Origin: an uncultured Oscillibacter sp.
GTDB taxonomy: Bacteria > Bacillota > Clostridia > Oscillospirales > Oscillospiraceae
NCBI GenBank assembly: GCA_910585165.1
Contig: CAJUBX010000067.1
Coordinates: 1-13,080, forward strand
Direction of reading: 5' to 3'
Length of the DNA stretch: 13,080 nucleotides
Shown here: piece after piece, positions 5,863 through 12,808 of the stretch
Layout of the letters: each line of letters opens with the position of its first letter
Numbering within the stretch: position 1 is the stretch's first letter
Notes under the pieces: model-generated
Database searches by the model: none
The model's input: the letters and a program-made list of their open reading frames with translations, nothing else
Told to the model about the DNA's origin: nothing
Position numbers and translations under genes: made by a program

Positions 5863-6878
5863 AATTGATTCCCACCCAGGAGGCCGCGGGCCACGTCCTC
5901 TGCCACGACATGACCCAGATCATTCCCGGGCAGTACAAGGGCCCCCGCTTCCGCAAGGGTCACGTAGTCCGGGAGGAGGACATCCCCATTCTTCTGTCCA
6001 TGGGCAAGGAGCGCCTCTACGTCTGGGAGCTGGCCCCGGGCATGGTCCACGAGGACGACGCGGCCCAGCGCCTCCGGGCCCTCTGCCAGAACGGGGGCAT
6101 GGAGCCCAGCGCCGTCCGGGAGGGAAAAATCGAGCTCACCGCCGCCATGGACGGCCTGTTTCTGGTGGACAGCCCTCGCCTGAACGCCGTCAACGCCCTG
6201 GAGGACGTGATGATCGCCACCCGCCACGGCGGCACGGCGGTCCGGAAGGGGGACAAGCTGGCGGGCATGCGGGTCATTCCCCTGGTCATTCCGGAGGAGA
6301 CCCTCCGCCGGGCGGAGGCCGCCGCCGGGCCCGGTCCCCTGCTGGAGCTTCTTCCCTGGAAGCTGAAAACCGCCGCCGTAATCGCCACCGGAAGCGAGGT
6401 GGCCAAGGGCCTGATTCAGGATTCCTTCACCCCGGTGGTGGAGAAAAAACTGGCGGAATTCGGCATCAAAACCGTGGAGCGCCGCCTTCCCGGCGACGGT
6501 GTGGAGGCCGTGGCCAACGCCGTTCTGGACGTTCGGAAATCCCGCCCGGACCTGATTCTCTGCACCGGCGGCATGAGCGTGGACCCGGACGACAACACCC
6601 CCGGGGCCATTCGGCGCAGCGGGGCGCAAATCGTCTCCTACGGCGCGCCGGTGCTGCCAGGGGCCATGTTCCTGCTGGGGTATTTCGGGGACGGGACTCC
6701 TGTGTGCGGCCTCCCCGGCTGCGTGATGTACGCGGGGCGCACCATCTTCGACCTGGTCCTGCCCAAAATTGCCGCCGGGGTCCCCGTGACCAGGGCGGAT
6801 ATCATCCGCCTGGGGGAGGGCGGGCTGTGCCTGGGCTGCGACCCCTGCACCTACCCCAACTGCGGGTTTGGGAAGTAG
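5859..6878 (+). CDS. MoeA-like molybdopterin-binding protein with Cys-rich C-terminal tail
   Basis: A 339-residue protein with a MoCF_biosynth (MoeA/MogA-type) fold in its second half: TGSE (177-180), CTGGMSVDPDD (235-245), PGAMF and GLPGCVMY. In this fold the TGG loop binds molybdopterin and the acidic residues assist metal insertion. The first ~165 residues are shorter than the MoeA N-terminal domains, and the whole is some 60 residues shorter than classical MoeA (~400). The tail carries C324-x2-C327-x2-C330-x4-C335, just before the terminal GFGK, a plausible metal or sulfur site. Relatives are found in clostridial molybdenum operons, by recollection in some cases near selenium-dependent molybdenum hydroxylase genes. 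Its likely job is molybdate insertion into, or remodelling of, the cofactor. AAAGGAGG (5844-5851) lies 7 bases before the ATG, which overlaps the MOSC stop. Confidence 0.85.
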   Translation: MKLIPTQEAAGHVLCHDMTQIIPGQYKGPRFRKGHVVREEDIPILLSMGKERLYVWELAPGMVHEDDAAQRLRALCQNGGMEPSAVREGKIELTAAMDGLFLVDSPRLNAVNALEDVMIATRHGGTAVRKGDKLAGMRVIPLVIPEETLRRAEAAAGPGPLLELLPWKLKTAAVIATGSEVAKGLIQDSFTPVVEKKLAEFGIKTVERRLPGDGVEAVANAVLDVRKSRPDLILCTGGMSVDPDDNTPGAIRRSGAQIVSYGAPVLPGAMFLLGYFGDGTPVCGLPGCVMYAGRTIFDLVLPKIAAGVPVTRADIIRLGEGGLCLGCDPCTYPNCGFGK

Positions 6879-6927
6879 GCCTTCTCCCGGCTCCCCCCTT
6901 TGCATGCGTGATACAAGGAGAAGCATG

Positions 6928-7758
6928 ATGAAAAACGTACGGTTCTTGATCCTGACCCTTGCTCTTTCCCTCTCCCTGGCCGCCTGCGGCGGCTCCGGGG
7001 GTACGGAGCTGACCGTCTTCGCCGCCGCCTCCATGCAGGAAACCCTGACGGAGATCGGCGGGAACTACCAAAAGGACCATCCCAGCATCACCCTGGTCTT
7101 CAATTTCGACTCCTCCGGCGCCCTCAAGACCCAGATTGAGGAGGGCGCGGAGTGCGATATTTTCATCTCCGCCGGGCGGAAGCAGATGGACGACCTGGAC
7201 GCCTCTGTGGGCCCCGCCGTCAACGCCGACGCCCCCGCCCAAGAGGAGGAAACGCTGGACCTCGTCGACTCCAATTCCCGCTTCAACCTGCTGGAGAACA
7301 AGGTGGCCCTGGCGGTGCCGGAGGGAAACCCCGCCGGCATCCAAGGCTATGGCGATCTGGCGGCCCGCCTGGAGGCCGGGGATATTCTTCTGGCCATCGG
7401 CAACAGCGATGTGCCTGTGGGGCAGTACACCCAGAAGCTTTTCGCCTATTATGGCCTGGACGAGGAGGCTCTGGTCGCCAACCGGGTCCTGACCTACGGC
7501 TCCAACGTCAAGGAAGTCACCACCCAGGTGGCCGAGGGAACCGTGGACTGCGGAATTATCTATGCAACCGACGCGTTTTCCGCCGGGCTGGAAACCGTGG
7601 ACACCGCCACGGCGGACATGTGCGGCCAGGTCATCTACCCCGCCGCCGCTCTGAAAAACAGCAAGAACCCCAAAGAGGCCCAGGCGTTCCTGGACTATCT
7701 CCGCACCCCCGGAGCCGGAGCCGTGCTGGAGTCCGTGGGCTTCACGCCCCTGGGATAA
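6928..7758 (+). CDS. modA: Molybdate ABC transporter substrate-binding lipoprotein ModA
   Basis: The extracellular molybdate (or tungstate) receptor, 276 residues. The signal peptide has a positive start, a Leu-rich core and a lipobox LAAC with lipidated C20, giving membrane anchoring as expected in a Gram-positive. ModA features: LTVFAAASM (28-36) with ligand Ser35, FDSSGAL (60-66), CDIFISA (76-82), IGNSDVPVGQY (157-167) and the late Tyr212 in IYATDA. Two ATGs are adjacent; I chose 6928 because AAGGAG (6915-6920) lies 7 bases upstream, against 4 for ATG 6925. It follows the MoeA-like gene by about 50 bases with no visible terminator or promoter, so it is probably in the same operon. Confidence 0.95.
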   Translation: MKNVRFLILTLALSLSLAACGGSGGTELTVFAAASMQETLTEIGGNYQKDHPSITLVFNFDSSGALKTQIEEGAECDIFISAGRKQMDDLDASVGPAVNADAPAQEEETLDLVDSNSRFNLLENKVALAVPEGNPAGIQGYGDLAARLEAGDILLAIGNSDVPVGQYTQKLFAYYGLDEEALVANRVLTYGSNVKEVTTQVAEGTVDCGIIYATDAFSAGLETVDTATADMCGQVIYPAAALKNSKNPKEAQAFLDYLRTPGAGAVLESVGFTPLG

Positions 7759-7777
7759 CGAAGACGGGAGGGCCGCC

Positions 7778-8440
7778 ATGGACTGGTTTCCCCTGTACAA
7801 CTCCATCCGCATCGCCGCCGTCTCCACGGCGCTGGTGTTCTTCCTGGGAATTTTCGCCGCCCATTACATTGCCAAGGCCCCGAGACTGGTGAAGGGCGCT
7901 CTGGACGTGGTCCTGACCCTGCCCCTGGTCCTGCCGCCCACGGTGGTGGGGTGGCTTCTCCTGCTGGTCCTGGGCCCCCGGCGGCCCTTGGGGGCCTGGT
8001 TTCTGGAAACCTTCGGCCTCCGGCTGACCATGACCTGGCCCTCCGCCGTCTTCGCCGCCGCCGTGGTCAGCTTCCCTTTGATGTACCGCACCGCCCGGGG
8101 GGCCTTCGAGTCCTTCGACGAAACCCTGACCCAGGCGGGCCGGACCCTGGGGCTCGGCAATGCCTACGTGTTCTGGCACGTGCAGATGCCCGCCTGCCGC
8201 CAGGGCATCCTGGCGGGGACGGTGCTGGCCTTTGCCCGGGCTCTGGGAGAGTACGGGGCCACCTCCATGGTGGCGGGCTACACCCCGGGCCGCACCGCCA
8301 CCGTCTCCACCACCGTCTACCAGCTCTGGCGCACCGGGCAGGACGCTCTGGCCCTGCGCTGGGTGCTGGTGAACCTTGGAATCTCCGCCGCCGTGCTGCT
8401 GGCGGTGAACCTGCTGGAGCGGAAGGAGGGGCGAGCATGA
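7778..8440 (+). CDS. modB: Molybdate ABC transporter permease ModB
   Basis: The inner-membrane channel subunit, 220 residues, with about five to six hydrophobic segments starting at residues 10-28. The permease family EAA loop is clear: AGRTLGLG (120-127), then the FWHVQMP region and the FARALGEYGAT segment typical of ModB. LPLVLPPTVVGW (48-59) is another ModB signature. It should pair with the ModA receptor and the ModC ATPase on either side. GGGAGG at 7766-7771 precedes ATG 7778; the stop overlaps the modC start as ATGA, so the two are translationally coupled. Confidence 0.96.
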   Translation: MDWFPLYNSIRIAAVSTALVFFLGIFAAHYIAKAPRLVKGALDVVLTLPLVLPPTVVGWLLLLVLGPRRPLGAWFLETFGLRLTMTWPSAVFAAAVVSFPLMYRTARGAFESFDETLTQAGRTLGLGNAYVFWHVQMPACRQGILAGTVLAFARALGEYGATSMVAGYTPGRTATVSTTVYQLWRTGQDALALRWVLVNLGISAAVLLAVNLLERKEGRA

Positions 8441-9495
8441 CCCTGACGGCCCGGATTCAAAAGCGCTGCGGAAGCTTCCGCCTGGACGTGGACCTTGCTG
8501 CGGAAAGCGGGGAGGCTTTGGCCCTGCTGGGGGCCTCCGGCTGCGGGAAGAGCATGACCCTCAAGTGCATCGCCGGGGTGGAACAGCCGGACCAGGGCCG
8601 GATTGAGCTGGACGGCCGGGTCCTCTTTGACAGCGAAGCAGGCGTGAACCTCCCGCCCCAAAAGCGCCGCGTGGGGCTTTTGTTCCAAAGCTGCGCCCTG
8701 TTTCCCCACATGACGGTGGAGCGGAATGTCGCCGTCTGCCTGGGCCGCCTGGCGAAGCAGACCCGGCGGCAGCGGACGGCGGAGCTTCTCGCCCTCCTCC
8801 GCCTGGAGGGGCTGGAGGGCCTCTATCCCCGGCAGCTCTCCGGGGGACAGCGGCAGCGGGCGGCGCTGGCCCGCCTTCTGGCGGCGGAGCCCCGGGCCCT
8901 GCTGCTGGACGAGCCCTTTTCCGCCCTGGACAGCTTTTTGAAATGGCAGCTGGAGCAGGAGCTCCGGGAGCTTTTGGAGGTCTTCCCCGGCCCCGTGATC
9001 TGGGTCAGCCACGACCGGGGGGAGGCCCGCCGGAACTGCCGCCGGGTCTGCGTGCTGGAGGACGGAAAGTCCGCCCCGGCGGCGGACATGGCGGAGCTGA
9101 TGGCAAACCCCGGCACCGTAAGCGCCGCCCGGCTCTCCGGCTGTGAGAACTTCGTCCCCGTCCGCCCCGGCCCGTCTCCGGGACTGGCGGAGGTCCCGAC
9201 ATGGGGGCTGACCCTCCAAACCGCCGCCCCCTGGCGAAAGGGCGTGCGGACCCTGGGCCTCCGGGCGGGCTGCCTGCGCCCGGCGGAGGAGGGAGCGGTC
9301 AACGCCTTTTCCTGCCGGGTCCTCCGGGCGGTTGAGGATTTGTTCTCCATGCGCCTTGCCCTCCGCCCGGAAACTGCCGCCCCCGGCGCTCCGCTTCTTT
9401 GGATGGAGCTTTCCAAAGAAGTCTGGTCCGCCCTGCCGGACCGGACCCGCCTTCTGGCGGCGGTCCGCCCGGAGGACCTGATGCTTTTGGAATAG
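8437..9495 (+). CDS. modC: Molybdate ABC transporter ATP-binding protein ModC
   Basis: The cytoplasmic ATPase that powers molybdate import, 352 residues. Visible motifs are Walker A GASGCGKS (32-39), Q-loop Q84 in LLFQSC, signature LSGGQ (134-138), Walker B LLLDEP with D158/E159, D-loop SALD, and switch H192 in VSHD. Residues from about 230 to the end form the extra C-terminal region seen in ModC, beginning with SGCENF and ending as a TOBE-like beta unit (VRPEDLMLLE). That unit can bind molybdate and may feed back on transport. AAGGAGGG (8423-8430) lies 6 bases upstream. Its stop codon lies within the mogA ribosome-binding site. Confidence 0.95.
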   Translation: MTLTARIQKRCGSFRLDVDLAAESGEALALLGASGCGKSMTLKCIAGVEQPDQGRIELDGRVLFDSEAGVNLPPQKRRVGLLFQSCALFPHMTVERNVAVCLGRLAKQTRRQRTAELLALLRLEGLEGLYPRQLSGGQRQRAALARLLAAEPRALLLDEPFSALDSFLKWQLEQELRELLEVFPGPVIWVSHDRGEARRNCRRVCVLEDGKSAPAADMAELMANPGTVSAARLSGCENFVPVRPGPSPGLAEVPTWGLTLQTAAPWRKGVRTLGLRAGCLRPAEEGAVNAFSCRVLRAVEDLFSMRLALRPETAAPGAPLLWMELSKEVWSALPDRTRLLAAVRPEDLMLLE

Positions 9496-9506
9496 GAGGA
9501 ATGTCT

Positions 9507-10007
9507 ATGTACAAAGCCGCGGTTTTAACCGTCAGCGACCGGAGCTTCCAGGGCCTGCGCCCGGACGGGTCGGGCCCGCTGGTAGCCTCTCTGCTGGAGG
9601 GCGCGGGATATGAAGTCGTGGAAACCGCCGTCGTCCCCGACCATCAGCCGGACATCGAAGCCGCTCTTATCCGCCTGTGCGGCCCGGTCCGGGCCGCCCT
9701 GGTGGTAACCACCGGGGGCACCGGCTTTTCCCCCCGGGACGTAACGCCGGAGGCCACCCTGGCCGTCTGCGGGCGTATGGTCCCCGGCATCCCGGAGGCC
9801 ATGCGGGCCGCGTCCCTGGCCGTCACTCCCCGGGCCATGCTGTCCCGGGGGACGGCGGGCCTCCGGGGCGGGACCCTGATCGTCAACCTCCCCGGAAGCC
9901 CCAAGGCGGCCCGGGAGAATCTGGAGGCGGTGCTCTCGGCCCTGGAGCACGGCCTGGACATGCTTCTGGGCGGTCCCGGGGACTGCGCCGCAGAGTCCCC
10001 GGATTGA
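9507..10007 (+). CDS. mogA: Molybdopterin adenylyltransferase MogA/MoaB family
   Basis: Adenylates molybdopterin before metal insertion by a MoeA-type protein. The 166-residue single MoCF_biosynth domain carries the molybdopterin loop TTGGTGFSPRDVTPEAT from residue 68, including D78, which corresponds to the catalytic Asp of E. coli MogA. It also has an early VSDR (9-12) with the DGSGP stretch and the late LPGSPKAARENL. MogA and MoaB are hard to separate; I favour mogA because of the pairing with a MoeA-like protein. ATG 9507 lies 7 bases after AGGAGG (9494-9499); the ATG at 9501 is too close. It is the last gene of the operon, ahead of a strong terminator. Confidence 0.92.
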   Translation: MYKAAVLTVSDRSFQGLRPDGSGPLVASLLEGAGYEVVETAVVPDHQPDIEAALIRLCGPVRAALVVTTGGTGFSPRDVTPEATLAVCGRMVPGIPEAMRAASLAVTPRAMLSRGTAGLRGGTLIVNLPGSPKAARENLEAVLSALEHGLDMLLGGPGDCAAESPD

Positions 10008-10017
10008 ACCGGAGCGC

Positions 10018-10050
10018 TTGCCGCAGGGCCGCGCCGGGGCCCTGCCGCAA
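10018..10050. other. Imperfect hairpin ahead of the operon terminator
   Basis: TTGCCGCAGGGCC (10018-10030) pairs with GGCCCTGCCGCAA (10038-10050), with one mismatch and a 7-base loop. No U tract follows on either strand. It abuts the terminator hairpin, and may stabilise the mogA mRNA 3' end or assist termination. Confidence 0.55.
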
Positions 10051-10087
10051 AAACGCTTCCGCCGGAACTCCGGCGGAAGCGTTTTTT
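10049..10087. terminator. Strong bidirectional terminator between mogA and xdhC
   Basis: An essentially perfect inverted repeat: 18 bases (10049-10066) are complementary to 10069-10086, realistically a 17-bp stem with an AACT loop. Core arms are CGCTTCCGCCGG and its complement. Rightward transcripts end in U6 and leftward ones in U5, so it serves both the molybdenum operon and the convergent xdhC gene. Confidence 0.92.
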
Positions 10088-10094
10088 CAAGGCT

Positions 10095-11066
10095 CTATAA
10101 ATGGGACGGGCACCCGTGCTCCGCCGCGCCCGCCGCCTCCCGCCGGAGGGCCCGCTCATAGATCAGCTCCCCGGCGATGCTGACGGCGATTTCCTCCGGG
10201 GTTACGGCCTTAATCGCCATGCCGATGGGGGTATGGACCCGGCGAAGGGCCTCCTCCGGCACGCCGGCCTCCCGGAGCTTCCCGTTGACATAGGCGGTTT
10301 TCGTCCGGGAGCCCATCACCCCCACATAGCGCAGGGGCCGCCGGAGCAGCTGCTCCTCCACCTCGAAATCGTGGCGGTGCCCGCTGGTCATGACCACGGC
10401 GTAATCCTCCTCCGCCAGCTCCAGCTTGGCGGAAATGGCGGCATAATCCCCGCAGGCCACCGTCTCCGCCTCCGGGAAGCGCTCCGCGTTGGCAAACTCC
10501 GGCCTGTTGTCAAACACCGCCACTCGGAAGCCCACGCTCCGCAGCACCGGGACCAGGGCCAGGGCGCAGTGTCCGCCGCCGAAAATCACCACCCGCTCGC
10601 CCTTGGGCAGCGGCAGCAGCAGCCGCCTGCCGTCCCAGCCCTCCGGCCCCGCCTCCAGCAGGGCGGGCGCTTCCTCCGCCGCCAGGACCAGCCAGCCGCC
10701 CCGCCGGGCTTCCAGCCGCTCCAAAACCGTTTCCGCCAGGGCCCTCCACTCCCCGCTGTCCCGGGGGATGAACTGGAAAAGCGCCGTCTGTTCCCCGCCG
10801 CAGACGGAGTCCAGCTCCCCGCCGTGGCGAAGCTCCAGGCGCTTCACGGCGGACCGCCTCTCCCCCAGCAGCTCCGCCGCCGTTTCCAGGGCCCGGGCCT
10901 CCCCCGGCCCGCCGCCGATGGTCCCGGCTATGAGGCCCCCGGGCCCCGCCAAAAGCTGGGCTCCGGCCCCCCGGGGAGTGGAGCCCCGGGCGGAGGCCAC
11001 CGTGACCAAAACCGCGTCCTCCCCCGCGTCCATCCGGGCTGTCAGCGCTTCAAAAATGGCTTTCAT
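10095..11066 (-). CDS. xdhC: XdhC/CoxI-family molybdenum hydroxylase maturation protein
   Basis: XdhC-type chaperones bind the molybdenum cofactor, promote its sulfuration and insert it into xanthine dehydrogenase-type hydroxylases. This 323-residue copy has both usual parts. The N-terminal XdhC_CoxI domain shows ARGSTPRGAGAQ (26-37), AGTIGGG (47-53) with E56, and conserved C89 in VCGGEQ. The C-terminal Rossmann domain shows IFGGGH (161-166), FDNRP (185-189), the TSGHRHD motif and GVMGSRTK. No hydroxylase subunit lies in the window, so the client enzyme must be elsewhere. It is the last gene of a leftward operon, 16 bases after the preceding stop codon, with an AAGGA ribosome-binding site. 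Its tail-to-tail position with the molybdenum operon supports a shared pathway. Confidence 0.92.
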   Translation of the reverse strand: MKAIFEALTARMDAGEDAVLVTVASARGSTPRGAGAQLLAGPGGLIAGTIGGGPGEARALETAAELLGERRSAVKRLELRHGGELDSVCGGEQTALFQFIPRDSGEWRALAETVLERLEARRGGWLVLAAEEAPALLEAGPEGWDGRRLLLPLPKGERVVIFGGGHCALALVPVLRSVGFRVAVFDNRPEFANAERFPEAETVACGDYAAISAKLELAEEDYAVVMTSGHRHDFEVEEQLLRRPLRYVGVMGSRTKTAYVNGKLREAGVPEEALRRVHTPIGMAIKAVTPEEIAVSIAGELIYERALRREAAGAAEHGCPSHL

Positions 11067-11082
11067 AGCTCTTCCTTCTCTT

Positions 11083-11769
11083 TCAACTCGTCTTCAAAGG
11101 GGCGGTAAGAATCTGCTCCCGGGTCAGGGCCGTGCCCTCCGGCAGGTCTACGGTAACGCTGTTCCACTGGATGCCCCCCTTTTCATGGTCGGCGGCGTGA
11201 TGGAAGTAGAAGACGGAAACCTGGTCTACCGCCGCCGCCGGGGCCACCCGGTTATAAATCTCCAGGATATGGTCCGCCATCAGCGCCCGCATTTCCTCCT
11301 CCGTGGGAACAGGGTCCCCCTGCCCGCTTCTAAAGTCCGCCCGGAGGGTGATATAGGGCGTCTCCGAGTCCCCGGACCGCCATCCGGCGCTCCAGCGGAC
11401 GTCGCCGGAGGGCTCTCCCCCCTCCTTCAGCCGCCAGCCGACGCCCAGATCCGAGCGAAGGGCGTTCTCCCGCCTCTCGTCCCGGACCAGCCAGAGGCCG
11501 TTGTTCCGGTCATAGGTCAGGGTTCCATAGGTGAAGTCCAGAAAATACTCGTCGTTTACCAGGTTGTATCCGGCCCAGACGCTTTTCGCCTCCCACTCCG
11601 GATGGGCCCCGGCGGCATAGGACCGCATGGCCTGGGCAGCGGTGAGATTGCCGATCAGGGGAGGCCAGCCCATGCGCAAAACGGCGTAAATCAGGAAAGG
11701 AGCTATGAGAATCACGGCAAACAGCACCGCAACCACGGTAAACAGGGCTCCCCCCGAACGCTTTTTCAT
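11083..11769 (-). CDS. Membrane-anchored protein of unknown function
   Basis: A 228-residue protein I do not recognise. It begins MKKRSGG, followed by one strongly hydrophobic segment (about residues 8-32), consistent with an uncleaved anchor and a roughly 195-residue domain outside the membrane. That domain is rich in aromatic residues and strands (YFLDFTYGTLTYDR, later VDQVSVFYFHH). No catalytic motif stands out, and no cysteine is visible. I start it at the ATG ending at 11769, because GGAGGGAGG sits just upstream; the ATG five codons earlier abuts that site and has no site of its own. It lies 15 bases after the TraX-family stop and 16 bases before the xdhC start, so the three genes form one leftward operon. 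Any role in molybdenum metabolism is unproven. Confidence 0.75.
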   Translation of the reverse strand: MKKRSGGALFTVVAVLFAVILIAPFLIYAVLRMGWPPLIGNLTAAQAMRSYAAGAHPEWEAKSVWAGYNLVNDEYFLDFTYGTLTYDRNNGLWLVRDERRENALRSDLGVGWRLKEGGEPSGDVRWSAGWRSGDSETPYITLRADFRSGQGDPVPTEEEMRALMADHILEIYNRVAPAAAVDQVSVFYFHHAADHEKGGIQWNSVTVDLPEGTALTREQILTAPLKTS

Positions 11770-11784
11770 AGTGCCTCCCTCCAT

Positions 11785-12636
11785 TCATCCGGCTGTTTCC
11801 ATCAAAAACGGCAGCCAGGACAACGCGTACAGTATGTAGATATGGGCCGGGTAAAAGAGATAGAAAAACGCCTTCGGCCCCTTTCCCCGCTCTCCATTGT
11901 AGCACAGCATCAAAACGGCCGCAAGGGCTCCGTACCATTCGTAGTAGGTTGTAAACATCTGCGTCCAGCAAAAGTCCGGCAGCCGGGAGACAACCAGGCC
12001 CACATAGCCCCCAAAATAGAGCAGGGTGAACCCCGCAAAGGCCCCTGCCTGGAGCTTCCGGTTTTTCCGGAAGGCGTAGAGCACCAGGCCCGTCAGGATT
12101 ACGGGAAAAGACGCGTCCGGATTGATGTTCCACATGGGCAGGAGGGTATAGCCCAGGGCGGACAGGGGAAACTGGAGGGCCGGAACCGCCCCCATCAGCG
12201 AGCTCGCCAGGAGGGGCCACGCCAGGGGCAGAATCACCGCCGCCAGTCCGGGGACCCAGCGCCGCTCCGCCAGCCAGTCCAGGCCCTGGAACATCACCAT
12301 CAGGATGGAGAAGGCAGTCATCATGCCGTTCATGGGCATGAAGCCGTCGGGCCGGAGGGGAATCACGCCGCCGATCATCAGAAACAGCGCCCCGGACATC
12401 AGCAGGTGAATCCCATATACCTTGAGGAAATAGCGCTTTCTGCTGCGGGTATGGGAAAATCCCTCCGCCAGGCAGAAGAGGAACAGCGGTGCGGACAGCC
12501 GCCCCAACATGCTGAACCACTCCGGGATGTACCCCGTAAAGCCGAAAATATAATGGACATGATCCAGGACCATCAGCCCCAGGGCAATCCACTTTAGGTC
12601 TGTCGAACTCAGCCCCCGCCTTCTTGCGCGTTCCAT
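11785..12636 (-). CDS. TraX-family multi-pass membrane protein
   Basis: A 283-residue integral membrane protein with about eight to nine hydrophobic segments. The N-terminus carries the TraX family pattern: LKWIALGLMVLDH (14-26), then the LGRLSAPLFLF and LAEGFSHTRSRKRY stretches. F-plasmid TraX acetylates the pilin N-terminus, and the fold is related to membrane acyltransferases. Chromosomal clostridial homologues are common, with unknown substrates. His26 in the VLDH motif is a candidate functional residue by analogy with the related acyltransferases. No conjugation genes are nearby, so pilin acetylation is not implied. It is the first gene of the leftward operon, with a good promoter about 58 bases upstream of the start codon and a GGGAG ribosome-binding site 6 bases before the ATG. 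Confidence 0.85.
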   Translation of the reverse strand: MERARRRGLSSTDLKWIALGLMVLDHVHYIFGFTGYIPEWFSMLGRLSAPLFLFCLAEGFSHTRSRKRYFLKVYGIHLLMSGALFLMIGGVIPLRPDGFMPMNGMMTAFSILMVMFQGLDWLAERRWVPGLAAVILPLAWPLLASSLMGAVPALQFPLSALGYTLLPMWNINPDASFPVILTGLVLYAFRKNRKLQAGAFAGFTLLYFGGYVGLVVSRLPDFCWTQMFTTYYEWYGALAAVLMLCYNGERGKGPKAFFYLFYPAHIYILYALSWLPFLMETAG

Positions 12637-12700
12637 AAAGAGCTCCCTTCTCCCGCCCCAGCCTGGCGGTCCTTGCGTATTATTTAGCTAGTACAATGAT

Positions 12701-12729
12701 ATGATAATACACTTTTCACGGCCTGTCAA
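12701..12729 (-). promoter_or_regulatory. Promoter of the TraX-like/unknown/xdhC operon
   Basis: On the minus strand TTGACA (12724-12729), a 17-base spacer, then TATCAT (12701-12706). The start is predicted near 12694. The -35 and its flanks (GCCCTTGACAGG) are identical over 12 bases to the promoter at the left edge of the window. Confidence 0.75.
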
Positions 12730-12740
12730 GGGCCAAGAAC

Positions 12741-12770
12741 AAAAAAGCGCCCGGTCTTTCGACCGGGCGC
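12741..12770 (-). terminator. Intrinsic terminator of the NhaC-family gene
   Basis: Read leftward, GCGCCCGGTC pairs perfectly with GACCGGGCGC (10 bp) around a GAAA tetraloop, followed by U6 (12741-12746). It lies about 40 bases after the antiporter stop codon and just upstream of the next promoter, so it isolates the two units. Confidence 0.92.
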
Positions 12771-12808
12771 CGGGGAAGAAAGAAGGTGGAGTTCTTTCAA
12801 CCTTTCAT

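Noticed and set aside
5745..7034. Long leftward open frame opposite the MoeA-like gene
   Set aside because: A GC-rich antisense shadow; the sense strand carries the molybdopterin-binding motifs and coupled start sites.
10489..12597. Very long rightward open frame opposite xdhC, the unknown protein and the TraX-like gene
   Set aside because: It lies antisense to three well-supported genes with ribosome-binding sites and family motifs, and its translation is low-complexity Pro/Arg/Gln-rich, as expected of GC-rich antisense frames.
12778..12798. GAAAGAA/TTCTTTC inverted repeat after the antiporter gene
   Set aside because: A weak AT-rich 7-bp stem with no U tract; the perfect 10-bp terminator with U6 just beyond explains the end of transcription.
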